Part shown: one piece after another, positions 33,115-45,463 of the stretch
How the letters are laid out: each line of letters starts with the position of its first letter
How positions within the stretch are numbered: position 1 is the first letter of the stretch
DNA from: Anagrus nilaparvatae
Taxonomy: Eukaryota; Arthropoda; Insecta; Hymenoptera; Mymaridae
Direction of reading: 5' to 3'
DNA: 64,000 nt
NCBI GenBank assembly: GCA_022575985.1
Contig: JAKSXM010000040.1
Location: forward strand, 15,704,001 to 15,768,000
Position numbers and translations under genes: made by a program
The notes under the pieces: generated by a model
Databases searched by the model: none
Told to the model about the DNA's origin: nothing
The model's input: the letters and a program-made list of their open reading frames with translations, nothing else

Positions 33115-34734
33115 CACAATGGGACGAAGTCCTATTGTGCCACCCAAATTACTCTACAGGTCGTATATTTTTAGTTTATGAATAAATTTTTTTTTTTAAA
33201 TATTTGTTTTCGATTTCTCTTGTTAGAGGGATTGTTATCCCTCATTCCAATTTTTTAATTAGAACTTGCAGTTTTTTTTTTATTTGTTAGAAACTCATTC
33301 TTTTTCTAAAAAACACATTTTTTATGGTAAAATTAACTCTAAAATGCTCAAAATTGAAGTTTTCACATCAAATATTTTTTTAAATTCGTTGTCTTGATGA
33401 GCTTTTGAAAGTGTTCTAACAAAAAGCTTAAAAACAAATTTAATTATTTCAAAAATGGCCAAAAGTGGCCAAAAATGTGTTTATTATTAATATTTCCTAG
33501 CAAAACTATTTAAAAAGTATATGATTCATAGTATCATTCTGAAAAATATATCTGCTTTTATTTACACGATTATTGTTGAACTTTTTTTTATTGAAATTTT
33601 AATATTTAAAATGGTGGACACAAAATATCGATCAATTTTCAAATATATTCCATTTTTTAACCCATTAAATCCTAAGAAGAATCTGCATTTGCCAGAGCTG
33701 TAAAACCTAATCTATTTAGGGCATTTGAATAAAATTAGTAAAATAAAACAAAAAGAAATTTCAAAATGGTGGACATTTAAAAATGGCGGATTAATATGGT
33801 AGTCAGAAAAATTTAAATTTTGATATTTTTTGATAATAATTACGGAATTAATAATTACGGAACCAATATGGCCACTGAAAAACGCGAAATTTCGAGATTT
33901 TTGACTATTTTGAGCCTGAGAAGAAACTGTAAGTTGTATAACCATATAACCGGTTTCATTTACGGCATTTGAACAAGTTATGTGAAAAAATAAAATTTTT
34001 TTCAAAAAATTCAAAATGGCGGATCAATATGGCGGACACAAAAAACTAAATTTCGTTATTTTTTTGTAAAAATTTGTGTACAGGGTATTTTTGGGATGCT
34101 CATTACGAATATCTGTCTATTTTAAAATGCGAAATTTCAAGATTTTTAATGATTTTGAGCCTTAGAAGCTTCTGTAAGTTTATAAAATAGCGATCAATTT
34201 TCAAAATTAATCCATTTTTTAATGATTTATAGCTTCTAGAGCAAGGCAGTCTTCTAATTTGTAAAATAAATTCAAAATATATTTTTTCCAACGACTTCAA
34301 AATTAAATATTTTAATGGCTACAGAATCTTTTTTTTTCTTTAATGCCTTCACATTTATTAAGTACCTCATTTTGTGTCAGAATTTAAAGTAAATATCAAA
34401 AATCGATAATCTAATTTGCTGAATAATAAATTTAATTTTCATAACCTTGTTACTTGAAGCTTAAATTAAAGATTAAAAAAAATACAATAAATATATTTTA
34501 ACGTAGAATTGTATATAATTATATCTCTAGTATATAAATAATCGAAATAAAACAAAGTTGCACTTATTTCATGAAAATAGGCAACATCGCATTTGTCTTT
34601 GCAAACTTCCTTCAAAATGTGTGGCAACATTGTTGAGCAGCAGAATTATTATTATTATTATTAAATTTATTTCAGAATTGAAAGAATTATATAATAAGGA
34701 AATAAATCAAATATTAACATAATCTAGAACTAAT

Positions 34735-35931
34735 TACCAAATACGGATGTGATGGTACTTCTGGATTCTCGCAGTACAAACAAATTTTTAGTGAATCAAA
34801 AAATATTGAAGGCAGTAGTGTTTTTATTATGTGCATGGTTCCTCTTTTATTGCGCTTTACTCAAAGAAGGAGTAATGAAATCATGTTTTGGGAGAATTAA
34901 AACCCGTCCTCAACTAGACTTTGTCGACCAGTGAAATTTACGTATGAAAAAGAAACTCAAGAATTAATTAAGCTTGAAATGGATAACCTTCAAGATCAGG
35001 TCCGCAAACTTATTCCTACAACAGTGTTATTAGATGGACGTAAAATAATAATAAAATACACATTGTTTTGTACAATGTTAGATGGTAAAGTTCGTCAGGT
35101 TTTAACAGAGACAACTTCGTCACAAAGATGTTCGATTTGTGATGCTCTGCCCAAAGAAATGAACAATTTAGAAACTGTATTGAAAAAAGAAATAAAAAAT
35201 GAATCCTATACATACGGACTATCAAATTTACATGCTTGGATACGATGCATGGAGTGGATACTTCATCTTCCTACAGATTCTCGGCAAAGGTATTCAAATA
35301 TTATGAAAAATTGACTGCTGACGAAAAATTAGAAATCGCATTGAAGAAGAAGGAAGCTATAGATAATTTTAGAGAAAATTTGAATATGCTTGTAGATACT
35401 GTGGAACAAGGAGCTGGAAATACTAACGATGGAAACACTGCTCGTAAATTTTTTCAAAACTATAATGATGTTGGGGATATAACAGGAATTGATAAAGAGT
35501 TTCTTAAAAAACTCTACATCATTTTACAAACTATATCATCAAAACATTGTATTAACATCCCAGCCTTCAAAAATTACTGTTTAGATGCTGCAAAAATATA
35601 CATAAAAAATTATTCTTGGTATCCTATGCCTTCTTCTTGTCACGCACTCTTAATCCATGGACCAGCAATCATAGAAACGTTTGCGGTACCAATTGGATTT
35701 CTATCTGAAGAAGCGCAAGAAGCGCGTAATAAAGATTTTAAGAAATGTCGAGAAAACTTTACTCGTAAAGCAAAATCAGAATTTACTAATGAGGATATTA
35801 TGAGATATTTGTTTGCATCTTCTGATCCATATATTTTTAAATTAAGAAATTTAACTAGTAATAAAATAAAGGAACTTCATCCAGAGGCAAAGAATTTAAT
35901 TATTTCTGAGGAAAATTATGATTCAGTATAA
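34735..35931 (+). pseudogene. Transib transposase core fragment, frameshifted
   Basis: The first frame reads YGCDGTSGFSQYKQIFSES and then MVPLLLRF..; an in-frame TGA stop (near 34900) follows EIMFWEN. The frame returns as RLCRPVKFTYEKETQEL, runs to TMLDGKVRQVLTET and a zinc-type pair CSICDALPKEMN, then LHAWIRCMEW. A frameshift near 35265-35290 leads into KLTADEKLEIAL, GNTNDGNTARKFFQNY, MPSSCHALLIHGPAI and LSEEAQEARNKDF. These are the hallmark blocks of Transib and the RAG1 core. The three catalytic acids are preserved: Asp at 34751-34753, Asp at 35081-35083, Glu at 35719-35721. The N-terminal part is missing upstream, and the reading ends at TAA 35929-35931. It is inactive as it stands. Confidence 0.85.
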
Positions 35932-36613
35932 TGAATTTATTACAAAGAATTAAAAAAGAGTATTTTATAATTCTATTCATTTATATTAATTAATTAAAAA
36001 AAAAGTATGATCAGCTTTAAATTTATTTATTAATAAAAACATTAGAATTTTATAAGATATAAGTTCTGATATTTATGTTAAACATTTTTAATTTTTTAAT
36101 AATTTTTTAAATGTGTTGTAAAGTGACTACCTTGAAAATATATTCTGTGTTACTTTTTTGTATATTAAAAATATTTTTTAAAAACAAAGATTAAACTAGA
36201 ATTAATTAATTAGTTATAAAAATATAATTAAGAATTCCTATTCAATGATACATATTCATTTAAAATTCAAGTGAAAAATTGGTATCACCATTTAAAAAAT
36301 TATTCAAATATATATTATTGTCTCATTCTCAATAAATAACATTTTTGCATATTGTATACAAATTGAACGAGCATACTAAGAAACAATTAAGGCTTACTAG
36401 CTATTATGTGATCTATTGTTGACAGATTAAATTTATACACCCATCAAATAAAATTATAAAGAAGCATTTAAATCAGAATAGTTCTTCGTCCTAATTAAGA
36501 CAAGATACTTATATTGAAATGTACCTGAAATTTTTACGTGTGTCTTTTTAAAATATTCCTGCAAAATAATATCTTTTATGTTAGTATATTAACAGTCATA
36601 GAATATAATAATA

Positions 36614-36678
36614 CGACCCGTAGAATAATTTGGGTGATAGGATGAAGTCCTATTGTGACACCCAAATTACTCTAATTT
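36614..36678. other. Internal head-to-head Transib terminus
   Basis: Sequence CGACCCGTAGAATAATTTGG then GTGATAGGATGAAGTCC then TATTGTGACACCCAAATTAC is one palindromic terminus with subterminal sequence on both sides. It equals an inverted right end fused to a left end. It may mark a nested element (36640-37909) or a joined pair of ends. Confidence 0.55.
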
Positions 36679-37909
36679 TAATCAAAAAATAGCAAAATTT
36701 AGCTTTTTATGTCCGTCATATTGATCCACTATTTTAAATTTAAAAAAAAAAATCTCGTTTTTTATTACATTTTGTTCAACTATCCTAAACGAAGCCGATT
36801 TTTTTTTTATTTTATTTTCAGCATCCATATTGGATCCGCTATTTTGAATTTTTGTTAAATAGACAGATATTCGTTATGAGCATCCCAAAAATACCCTGTA
36901 CACAAATTTTTACAAAAAAACAACGAAATTTAGTTTTTTGTGTCCGCCATATTGATCCGCCATTTTAAATTTTTTGAAAAAAATTTTATTTTTTCACATA
37001 ACTTGTTCAAATGCCCTAAATGAAACTGGTTATATGGTTATACAACTTACAGTTTCTTCTCAGGCTCAAAATCGTCAAAAATCTCGAAATTTCGCGTTTT
37101 TCAGTGGCCATATTGGTTCCGTAATTTAAAGTTTTTTAAAAATAATTCTGTATTCGTAATAAGTACCCACAAAATACCACGTAAACAAATTTTTATCAAA
37201 AAATATCAAAATTTAAAAAATCAAAATCTGACCACCATATTAATCCGCCATTTTTAAATGTCCGCCTTTTTGAAATTTCTTTTTGTTTTATTTTACTAAT
37301 TTTATTCAAATGCCCTAAATATATTAGGTTTTACAGCTCTGTCAAATGCAGATTCTTCTTAGGATTTAATGGGTTAAAAAATGGAATATATTTGAAAATT
37401 GATCGCCATTTTGCGTCTGCCATTTTAAATATTAAAATTTCAATAAAAAAAAGTTCAACAATAATCGTGTAAATAAAAGCAGATATATTTTTCAGAATGA
37501 TATTATGAATCATATACTTTTTAAATAGTTTTGCTAGGAAAAAATAATAATTAACACATTTTTGGCCACTTTTGGCCATTTTTGAAATAATTAAATTTGT
37601 TTTTTAAACTTTTTGTCAGAACACTTTCAAAAGCTCATCAAAACAACGAATTTAAAAAAAAATTTGATTTAAAACTTTAATTTTGAGCATTTTAGAGTTA
37701 ATTTTACCATAAAAAATGTGTTTTTTAGAAAAAGAATGAGTTTCTAACAAATAAAAAAAAAAACTGAAAGTTCTAATTAAAAAATCGGAATGAGTGATTG
37801 TTAGAAAAATCAAAAACAAATATTTAAAAAAAAAAATTTATTCATTAACTAAAAATCTACGACCTGTAGAGTAATTTGGGTTTGTACAATAGGACGTCGT
37901 CCCATTGTG

Positions 37910-40118
37910 CCCCGCTTGCATTATCCAAGAGGTTATTCCGCATGGATTATCCCCCCCGCTTACATTATCAATAAGTTTACCCTGGTTGGATTATCCAACA
38001 GGCCCCCCGCTTGCATTATCCAAAAGGTTATCCCGCTTGGATTATACAACAGGCCCCCTGCTTGCATTATCCTTGAGGTTATCCCGCTTGCATTATCCAA
38101 GAGGCCCCCGCTTGCATTATCCAATAGCCCCTCCCACTGGAATTATCTAAGAGCCCCCCCCCCCACTTGCATTATCCAAGAGGTTTTCCCGCTTGGATTA
38201 TCCTAGAGGCTCCCCGCTTGCATTATCCAAGAGGTTATCCCGCTTGGATTATCTTAAAGGCTCCCTGTTTGCATTATCTAAGAGGTTATCCTGCTTGGAT
38301 TATCTTAGAGGCTTCCCGCTTGCATTATCCAAGAGGTTATTCCGCTTGCGTTATCCAAAAGGTTACCCCGCTTGGATTATCCAAGAGGCCCCCCGCTTGC
38401 ATTATCTAAAAGGTTATCCTGCTTGGATTATCCTAGAGGCTCCCTGCTTGCATTATCTAAGAGGTTATCCTGCTTGGATTATCTTAGAGGCTTCCCGCTT
38501 GCATTATCCAAGAGGTTATTCCACTTGCGTTATCCAAAAGGTTACCCCGCTTGGATTATCCAAGAGGCCCCCCGCTTGCATTATCTAAAAGGTTATCCTG
38601 CTTGCATTATCGAAGAGGCTCCTTGCTTGCATTATCTAAGAGGTTATCCCGCTTGGATTATCTTAGAGGCTTCCCGCTTGCAGTATCATAGAGGTTCCCC
38701 CACTTGTATTATCTAAGAGGCCCCCCCGCTTGCATTATCCAAAAGGTTATCCCGCATGGATTATCCAACAGGCCCCCCGCTTGCATTATCCAAGTGGTTA
38801 GTTATCCCGCTTGGATTATCAAAGAGGTCCGCCGCTTGCATTATCCAAGAGCTTATCTCGCTTGGATTATCCAAAATGTTACAGCCCTTGCGTTATCCAA
38901 GAGGTTATTCCGCTTGGATTATCCAAAAGGTCTGCCGCTTGGATTATCCATGTGGCACCCCGCTTGCAATATCCATGAGGCACCCCATTTGTATTATCCA
39001 AAAGCTTTCCCCGCTTGCATTATCCAAGAGGTTATTCCGCATGGATTATCCCCCCCGCTTACATTATCAATAAGTTTACCCTGGTTGGATTATCCAACAG
39101 GCCCCCCGCTTGCATTATCCAAAAGGTTATCCCGCTTGGATTATACAACAGGCCCCCTGCTTGCATTATCCTTGAGGTTATCCCGCTTGCATTATCCAAG
39201 AGGCCCCCGCTTGCATTATCCAATAGCCCCTCCCACTGGAATTATCTAAGAGCCCCCCCCCACTTGCATTATCCAAGAGGTTTTCCCGCTTGGATTATCC
39301 TAGAGGCTCCCCGCTTGCATTATCCAAGAGGTTATCCCGCTTGGATTATCTTAAAGGCTCCCTGTTTGCATTATCTAAGAGGTTATCCTGCTTGGATTAT
39401 CTTAGAGGCTTCCCGCTTGCATTATCCAAGAGGTTATTCCGCTTGCGTTATCCAAAAGGTTACCCCGCTTGGATTATCCTAGAGGCTCCCTGCTTGCATT
39501 ATCTAAGAGGTTATCCCGCTTGGATTATCCTAGAGGCTCCCCACTTGCATTATCCAAAAGGTTATCCCGCTTGGATTATACAACAGGCCCCCCGCTTGCA
39601 TTATCCAACAGGTTGCCCGCTTGTATTATCGAAGAGGCTCCTTGCTTGCATTATCTAAGAGGTTATCCCGCTTGGATTATCTTAGAGGCTTCCCGCTTGC
39701 AGTATCATAGAGGTTCCCCCACTTGTATTATCTAAGAGGCCCCTCCGCTCGCAGTATCATAGAGGTTCCCCCACTTGTATTATCTAAGAGGCCCCCCCGC
39801 TTGCATTATCCAAAAGGTTATCCCGCATGGATTATCCAACAGGCCCCCCGCTTGCATTATCCAAGAGGTTAGTTATCCCGCTTGGATTATCAAAGAGGTC
39901 CGCCGCTTGCATTATCCAAGAGCTTATCTCGCTTGGATTATCCAAAATGTTACAGCCCTTGCGTTATCCAAGAGGTTATTCCGCTTGGATTATCCAAAAG
40001 GTCTGCCGCTTGGATTATCCATGTGGCACCCCGCTTGCAATATCTATGAGGCACCCCATTTGTATTATCCAAAAGCTTTCCCCGCTTGGATTATTATCTA
40101 AGAGGCTTTCCACTTGGG
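37910..40118 (+). repeat. GC-rich ~25-bp minisatellite, right part with 1.1-kb higher-order repeat
   Basis: The unit is as in the left part. A block starting CCCCGCTTGCATTATCCAAG followed by GTTATTCCGCATGG occurs at 37911 and again at 39010; the later part (ACTTGTATTATCTAAGAGG...) recurs about 1.07 kb further on. The array therefore doubled as a ~1.1-kb block. Long ORFs here are side effects of absent stop codons. Confidence 0.9.
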
Positions 40119-40204
40119 GCATTCTTTATTTATGGACAAGGGTTGTATAAAATTTTTCTGCGTCTGTGTCGAGAAAAGACGTCGTTGCCGGACGCGCAGC
40201 GTCC

Positions 40205-40245
40205 AGGAAATACGTACTTTCGGGCTGCAGATCAGAAAAAAATAT
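40205..40245 (+). repeat. Copy of the GAAATCGTACTTTCG family
   Basis: GGAAATACGTACTTTCGGG is followed by CTGCAGATCAGAAAAAA. It is preceded by GGGGCATTCTTTATTT at 40117, the same order as in the copy at 54877. Confidence 0.5.
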
Positions 40246-40738
40246 TGTAATTTTGTTTAGCTATATGGTAGTGCATTTTTTTTTTTATAAGATTCGATAT
40301 TCATAGAAAACTTTTAAAATCAAAATAAAATCCCATAAGGGACGCGTGTTATATCAAACAATTTTCAATTAAATATTTTTGCTTTTTTTTATCAAAAAAC
40401 TAGAAAGTTTTTGGGCTCTTTGGATTTCTTTTTAAATTTTCATTAATACTGGTTTATCTTAGCTAGTATTGTTGGATTTTTTATAACCGATAGGGCTACC
40501 TTAATCATTAATAAAATTTTGTGTTTTTATTATTATAATTATAAATTTAAAAATAGGGATATAAGTATGTGATATGGAATACAATAAATCCTCATTTTAT
40601 TATAAAATCTTCTAAAAATTTCTAAGAGAATTATAAATTTTAATTTTTGTATTTTTTATAATGTAAAAATAATTATAAATGTTAATTAAAATGTTTATAC
40701 TAATAGAATATTACATCTGTAAACGCCTTACATAATAT

Positions 40739-40960
40739 ATGAAATCTCATTCGAGTATTTCATCATCATATTATAAAATTTCGCTCTTGATTTCGCCTAC
40801 CAGGACGAAAGAAAAATTTATTTTGAGGCATGAAAAGGGCTCTGGTCCGAGGTGCGTAGCACTGAAGAACATTAAAAGATATTTGTATTCAAATGCGCAA
40901 TATTTAAAATTTTTTTCTTGAAATAAATTTTAAAAATAAACATAACAATGTTTTATTAAA
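40739..40960 (+). repeat. Copy of the Helitron-like family with a 60-codon ORF
   Basis: The 60-codon frame 40739-40921 begins MKSHSSISSSYYKI and contains SPTRTKEKFILR and GPRCV. A minus-strand copy at 53662-53847 shares about two-thirds of the residues. The conservation may reflect repeat age rather than a protein, but the frame is intact in both. Confidence 0.5.
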
Positions 40961-42320
40961 ATCATTCAAAATCTTCATTATTAGCAATCTGCATCTTACT
41001 GTTTCATTTTTTTGCCTGACTATTGATAAAACTACTGACAAAAGATTAATAGAAAAAGTACAAACAGCAAGATCACTTTTGACTATTGAAAATAGCTTTT
41101 TGCAGGAATCTCTCAATTAAAATATCAAACTTTACTAAGTCAATGCTATATTAAATTTTTCTATTATTAACTAGTTTTGTTCAGTCAAATAGTGTTAAGA
41201 TATGATAAAATCACGTAAAAATAACAGACTAAATGAAAATGGGTGAAAAATCCTAAAAGATCCAAAAATTTTAAGACTCATTTAAATGCATTTTTATCGA
41301 ATTTTTGTAGTTTTCTTACCCAGTGAATCAGATTGATTCAAGTTTAAAAAAATTTTTAACCTTTTTCAGTACAAAATAAGGAAAAATTTAAAGAAAAAAA
41401 AATCTGTCTTTTTCTATATATATTTATATATTTTCTATACTAGCAAAAGTTGGAGGAGGGGCTCCGCCCCCCCTGTACTGCATTTCCTACTGTTTATGTT
41501 GCTTAAGAAAATCATGTTTCACGGCAAATTTATAATTATGCAAACACATTAAGAATTTTCAGAGGAGCCTAGTTCTGTCCCCAGTAAAGTTATAATTATT
41601 AATTACAGAAACATATTTAAAAATGTATTGGAGAGACTATTTCTAATCCCGAAGATAATTTCTTTCTTATGGAATCGACGTATTTCTCCCGCACTAACAA
41701 AATCTAGCATATCCCTATCTAATATCTCGTGTACTATTTTGGTATACTATAGACTTAGAGACTTCAAGACCTATTATGAATCATGTTAGTCAGCTAGTGC
41801 TTTCATAATTGAAACTTCGTGTTATTAACTGGATTTGCAATTTTTTCGGTATTTTTTGATCTAGTGAATTTAAGGCCTGATAATGAAAAATTATCAAATA
41901 ATTTTCAGGGGGGCCTCTTTATAGTCCTAATAGTTTGTTGCGTAAACAATATAAATTGCAAATAATACAGTCATTTTTAAAATAAACAATCGTGCGTTTG
42001 ACTTCTGGATACGCAAAATCTAGTTTTTCAGAGGGCCCTAATTTTTCGTGAATACGATAATAACGATTAACTAATTTAAAAAAAAATTAATTTATGATAC
42101 ACCAATCATGTTTTTGTTTTCTGATTAGTAAAGAATCTATAAAATTTCTTGAATTTTTCTCTGGTTTTTTTATTTTTACTGAAACGTCCGTTTTTTATAC
42201 AAATTTATCAGAATAAGTATAAATTAGTGCCGAGTCGAATAAAATTTTATCATCTTTAGAATTTATTTCACTTTTTAATCAAATTTTCAAAATATTTTTT
42301 TTTTTCCAAAAATTGAAAAA
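40961..42320. other. AT-rich sequence; Helitron-like 3' end at 41443-41485
   Basis: Read on the minus strand, 41485-41443 gives a GGGGCGGAGCCCC hairpin, then TCCTCCAACTTTTG, then CTAG before T. A GC hairpin about a dozen bases before CTRR is the Helitron 3' signature. No other feature is seen. Confidence 0.45.
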
Positions 42321-42329
42321 ATTGAATAT

Positions 42330-42870
42330 GTCTAAAAGTACGGTAGCTGAGTTGCAAAACTATGGCCTATGTCACCCACAGACTTTTTTTCTATATGTTG
42401 ACACTTCTTTTTGACATTGATTCGACCCTGATGATGAAGCACATACCCACACAGACCCACAAATAGATGATTATAAATACCATAAAAAATAAAAAAACTT
42501 AAAAAAATTTTTTAATCAGCTCAAAAAATATTTTATAAAATTTTAAAGATACCTCCGTTTTGAATAAAAATTTAGGAGATTACGCAAAAATTGGTGCCAA
42601 ATTGAATACTTCATAGAGCGACCGTAGAATTTTTCGATTGTCTCAAGATATTTCACTTTTTGTTAAAAATTTTTAAAAATTTTATGAAGTTCGAAAACAC
42701 TAAAAATTGAATATCTCCAAAAGTACGGTAGCTGATTCGCAAAACTATGGCCTATGTCACTCGCGGACATTTTTTCTTTAATTTGACACCGGTTTTATAT
42801 AATTTCGTTTACTGGTTTGACCCTGATGATGGAACACACAGACACACAGACACACAAATAAATTTTCAAA
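42330..42870 (+). repeat. Two direct copies of a ~150-bp repeat
   Basis: AAAAGTACGGTAGCTGA, AAAACTATGGCCTATGTCAC and GACCCTGATGATG recur in the same order at 42335-42470 and 42718-42860, each followed by a CACACAGAC run. Confidence 0.6.
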
Positions 42871-44268
42871 TATATATAGTAGTAAGGTAAGATAGTAGTA
42901 AGATATATTGCCCTTTCGATTTTGGGCATAATAAAAATTGACAAAAAGTTTGAAAAAAATAAAAGGTCATAATACCATAATGCTTTTGGCATGTTTTATG
43001 CAGATTTATATTCATTTTTAATATAAGTTTTTTATTATTAATTATTAATTAATAACACTTGTAATAATTAGAAGTAAAATAAAAATCTTTAACTTTTAAC
43101 ATTAACAACATAAATAAATATTTTTAACAATATTTTATATATTTTTTAGTAAACACAGTTTCAAACAGTTGTACGATTTTACAAATTTAATTAGTAAATT
43201 CCCCATGAGATACTGGGGACCTAACCGAAAAAAGTGATTTGAAATCACATAATTATTTGTGAAAGTGCAAATGATTTGTAAATTTACATAAAAATAGGTT
43301 AATAGATATAAAAATGAGTGCAATCACATACAAAATTGTTCAATCACAAATTAATTTGTGTATTCACAAAAAAGTTTTGTAAAATGTACCCAATCAAAAA
43401 ACCGTAACAACATAGGTAACAATCAGCTCTAATAAACAGTTCCCTAAAATTTTTTTAATTCACTCATTTTTATCAATTTATGTTAAGGCAAACAGCAAAT
43501 TTACATTAAAGTGCGTCCTCATATGACGTAAATTTGACATCAAGTAGGTTAGATGTTTTCAAATTGAATACAATTTTACAACAACGTAAGATTTCATTAG
43601 GGAATAAAATTCTTGATGGAATATTGTATTCATATTGTTGTCATGTTTTTTTTTAATGCAATTTTAATTTAAATAAAAATGCTTGAATATTTGTGTTTTG
43701 TAAATAATAATTCAAATAAGGACCTAAAAAATATATTAAATTTACAATAAAATTTGAAATAAATAATACATGTCTCCGCATTTTAAATTTATATGGTGTT
43801 GTCTAACCTGTAAATTACACGCGATATTATTATTTAAATAGTAAATCATACTATCGTTTAATATTTAATTTATAATTCATATAATTAATAAGATTATATT
43901 GACAACAAATTCACAGCAAGGTGTATCCTCATGTGTTTCAAATTTTACGTAAATTAATGCTTACATTCATGCCAACAATATAACAGCAATATTAAGTCCA
44001 CTTTCATTTCATTATTATTGATGCAATATTCACGTAATTAATTGCATGAAAAATGCTGTAAAATTGAGTAATTATATTTTGTTGCTGTTGAATTGCAGAG
44101 AAATTGTTCTGAACAATTATGGAGCAATGGATGCACCCGTATTGAAAATCAAGGAATGCTATTGGGGATCTTTATTATAATTTTTAAATTCTTAACTATA
44201 TATAACTAAACTTTTATTACTTAATTAAATCTTTGTAATCATTTGCCTTTGAAAATAAAGAATATAAA
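42871..44268. other. AT-rich intergenic sequence
   Basis: Nothing coding is recognised. Confidence 0.4.
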
Positions 44269-44467
44269 TTAATTATCATAAAGTAAACACTGATCGCAGG
44301 CCAAACCTTCGAACTGCCTTCCATTCATCTGTATGCATGGTCGACATCTTTTGATAAAATTCCCTACAACTCTTTGTACTTCTAACGGATTTATCTCGTT
44401 TATAGCTCTATGGATTCTTTGCCTCATATCTTCTTTTGTTGTAGGATTTGTTGTATATATTTTGTCT
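44269..44467 (-). pseudogene. C-terminal remnant of a mariner-type transposase
   Basis: The minus-strand frame reads RDKIYTTNPTTKEDMRQRI, then HRAINEINPLEVQRVVGNFI and KRCRPCIQMNGRQFEGL, ending at TAA. The TTKEDMRQRI...VVGNFIKRC..CIQMNGRQFE pattern is the conserved tail of a mariner-like transposase common in arthropods. The catalytic part upstream is gone; a foldback element begins 30 bp upstream, at 44497. Not functional. Confidence 0.7.
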
Positions 44468-44496
44468 CTAATTTAACATTATTTTTTTAATGCGTT

Positions 44497-45141
44497 CTTG
44501 CGCAAAAAAACCATGCTGGTTTATCAGATGGTTAACCACCAGGTATTTAAAAAAAAATAGTAAGATCCCAGGATGAAAATAAACCTTGCAGGTAGAAGCG
44601 GATACCCTGGGGGTATAATATTCAATTTTTTTCGTATTTTTTCGTATTTTACGTATTTTCAGATTTTCCAAGATGGCGGACAATTTAATTTAAAAATATC
44701 AACTTTTCACTTTACAAGGGGGGGGGGGGAATCGAAAAATTTTTTGGGTTGAAAAATTGAATATTTTCCACCCTAAATTCATTTTTCTCACCCTCAAAAA
44801 CCCCCTTGTAAAGTGAAAAATTGATATTTTTTAATTTTATGGTCCGCCATCTTAGAAAATTGGAAAATATGTTGGTTCAAAAAATTGAATATTTTCCACC
44901 CTAAATTCATTTTTCTCATCCTCAAAAACCCCCTTGCAAAGTTAAAAGTTGATATTTTTAAATTTTATGGTCCGCCATCTTGGAAAATCGTAAAATATGT
45001 TGGGTTGAAAAATCGAAAATTATACCCCCAGGGTATCCGCTTCTACCTGCAAGGTTCATTTTCATCCTGGAATCTTATTATTTTTTTTTAAATACCTGGT
45101 GGTTAACCATCTGGTAAACCAGCATGGTTTTTTTTGCGCGA
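44497..45141. mobile_element. Foldback element with internal direct repeats
   Basis: TTGCGCAAAAAAACCATGCT...GGTTAACCACCAGGTATTT...CCTTGCAGGTAGAAGCGG (44498-44610) is inverted at about 45015-45138, giving arms of about 115-120 bp. Between them a block with CACTTTACAAGGGGG or CCCCCTTGTAAAGTG and GGTCCGCCATCTT recurs three times. Non-coding; target duplication not identified. Confidence 0.65.
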
Positions 45142-45463
45142 GTTTGAACACATGCATTACATTGTTGCATAAATATACCCTGGTACAAAAGATAGCGCTA
45201 AAAGCGGACCTAAACAACGTTTCTAAAACGTTTTGAAAACGTTCTATAAATGTTTCTGTTTGCAGTTTAGAAACTTTCTAGAAACGTTTTGTGCTGTATG
45301 TGTTGTTATAGGTTTGTTACGCTTGAGAAGTTGTACGTCATTAACAATTTTACGTTACAAATTCTTCTTCTTAAAAAAAATTTTTTTTTAATTTACCGCT
45401 AATACGAATACACAAAATTTAGAGTTAGATATTAGATAAAATATTATTTTGGTTACAAATTAA

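Larger units (their letters stand above)
33115..37909 (+). mobile_element. Transib-type (RAG1-related) transposon with long inverted arms
   Basis: The left end is CACAATGGGACGAAGTCC and the right end is its inverse GTCCCATTGTG. The CACAATG tip resembles Transib termini and the V(D)J heptamer. CCTCG (33110-33114) and CCCCG (37910-37914) flank the element as a probable 5-bp duplication with one change, the size and GC-richness expected for Transib. The inverted arms are about 1.05 kb (33115-34130 and 36855-37909). The interior carries a decayed transposase (34735-35931). It sits inside the minisatellite, whose phase is recovered across the insertion. Confidence 0.85.

Noticed and set aside
32309..33174. 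Overlapping ORFs with ALSKRPPACII-like repeats
   Set aside because: They are frame readings of the 25-bp minisatellite, open in several frames at once, with no start context or splice evidence. The same applies to 37905-40150.
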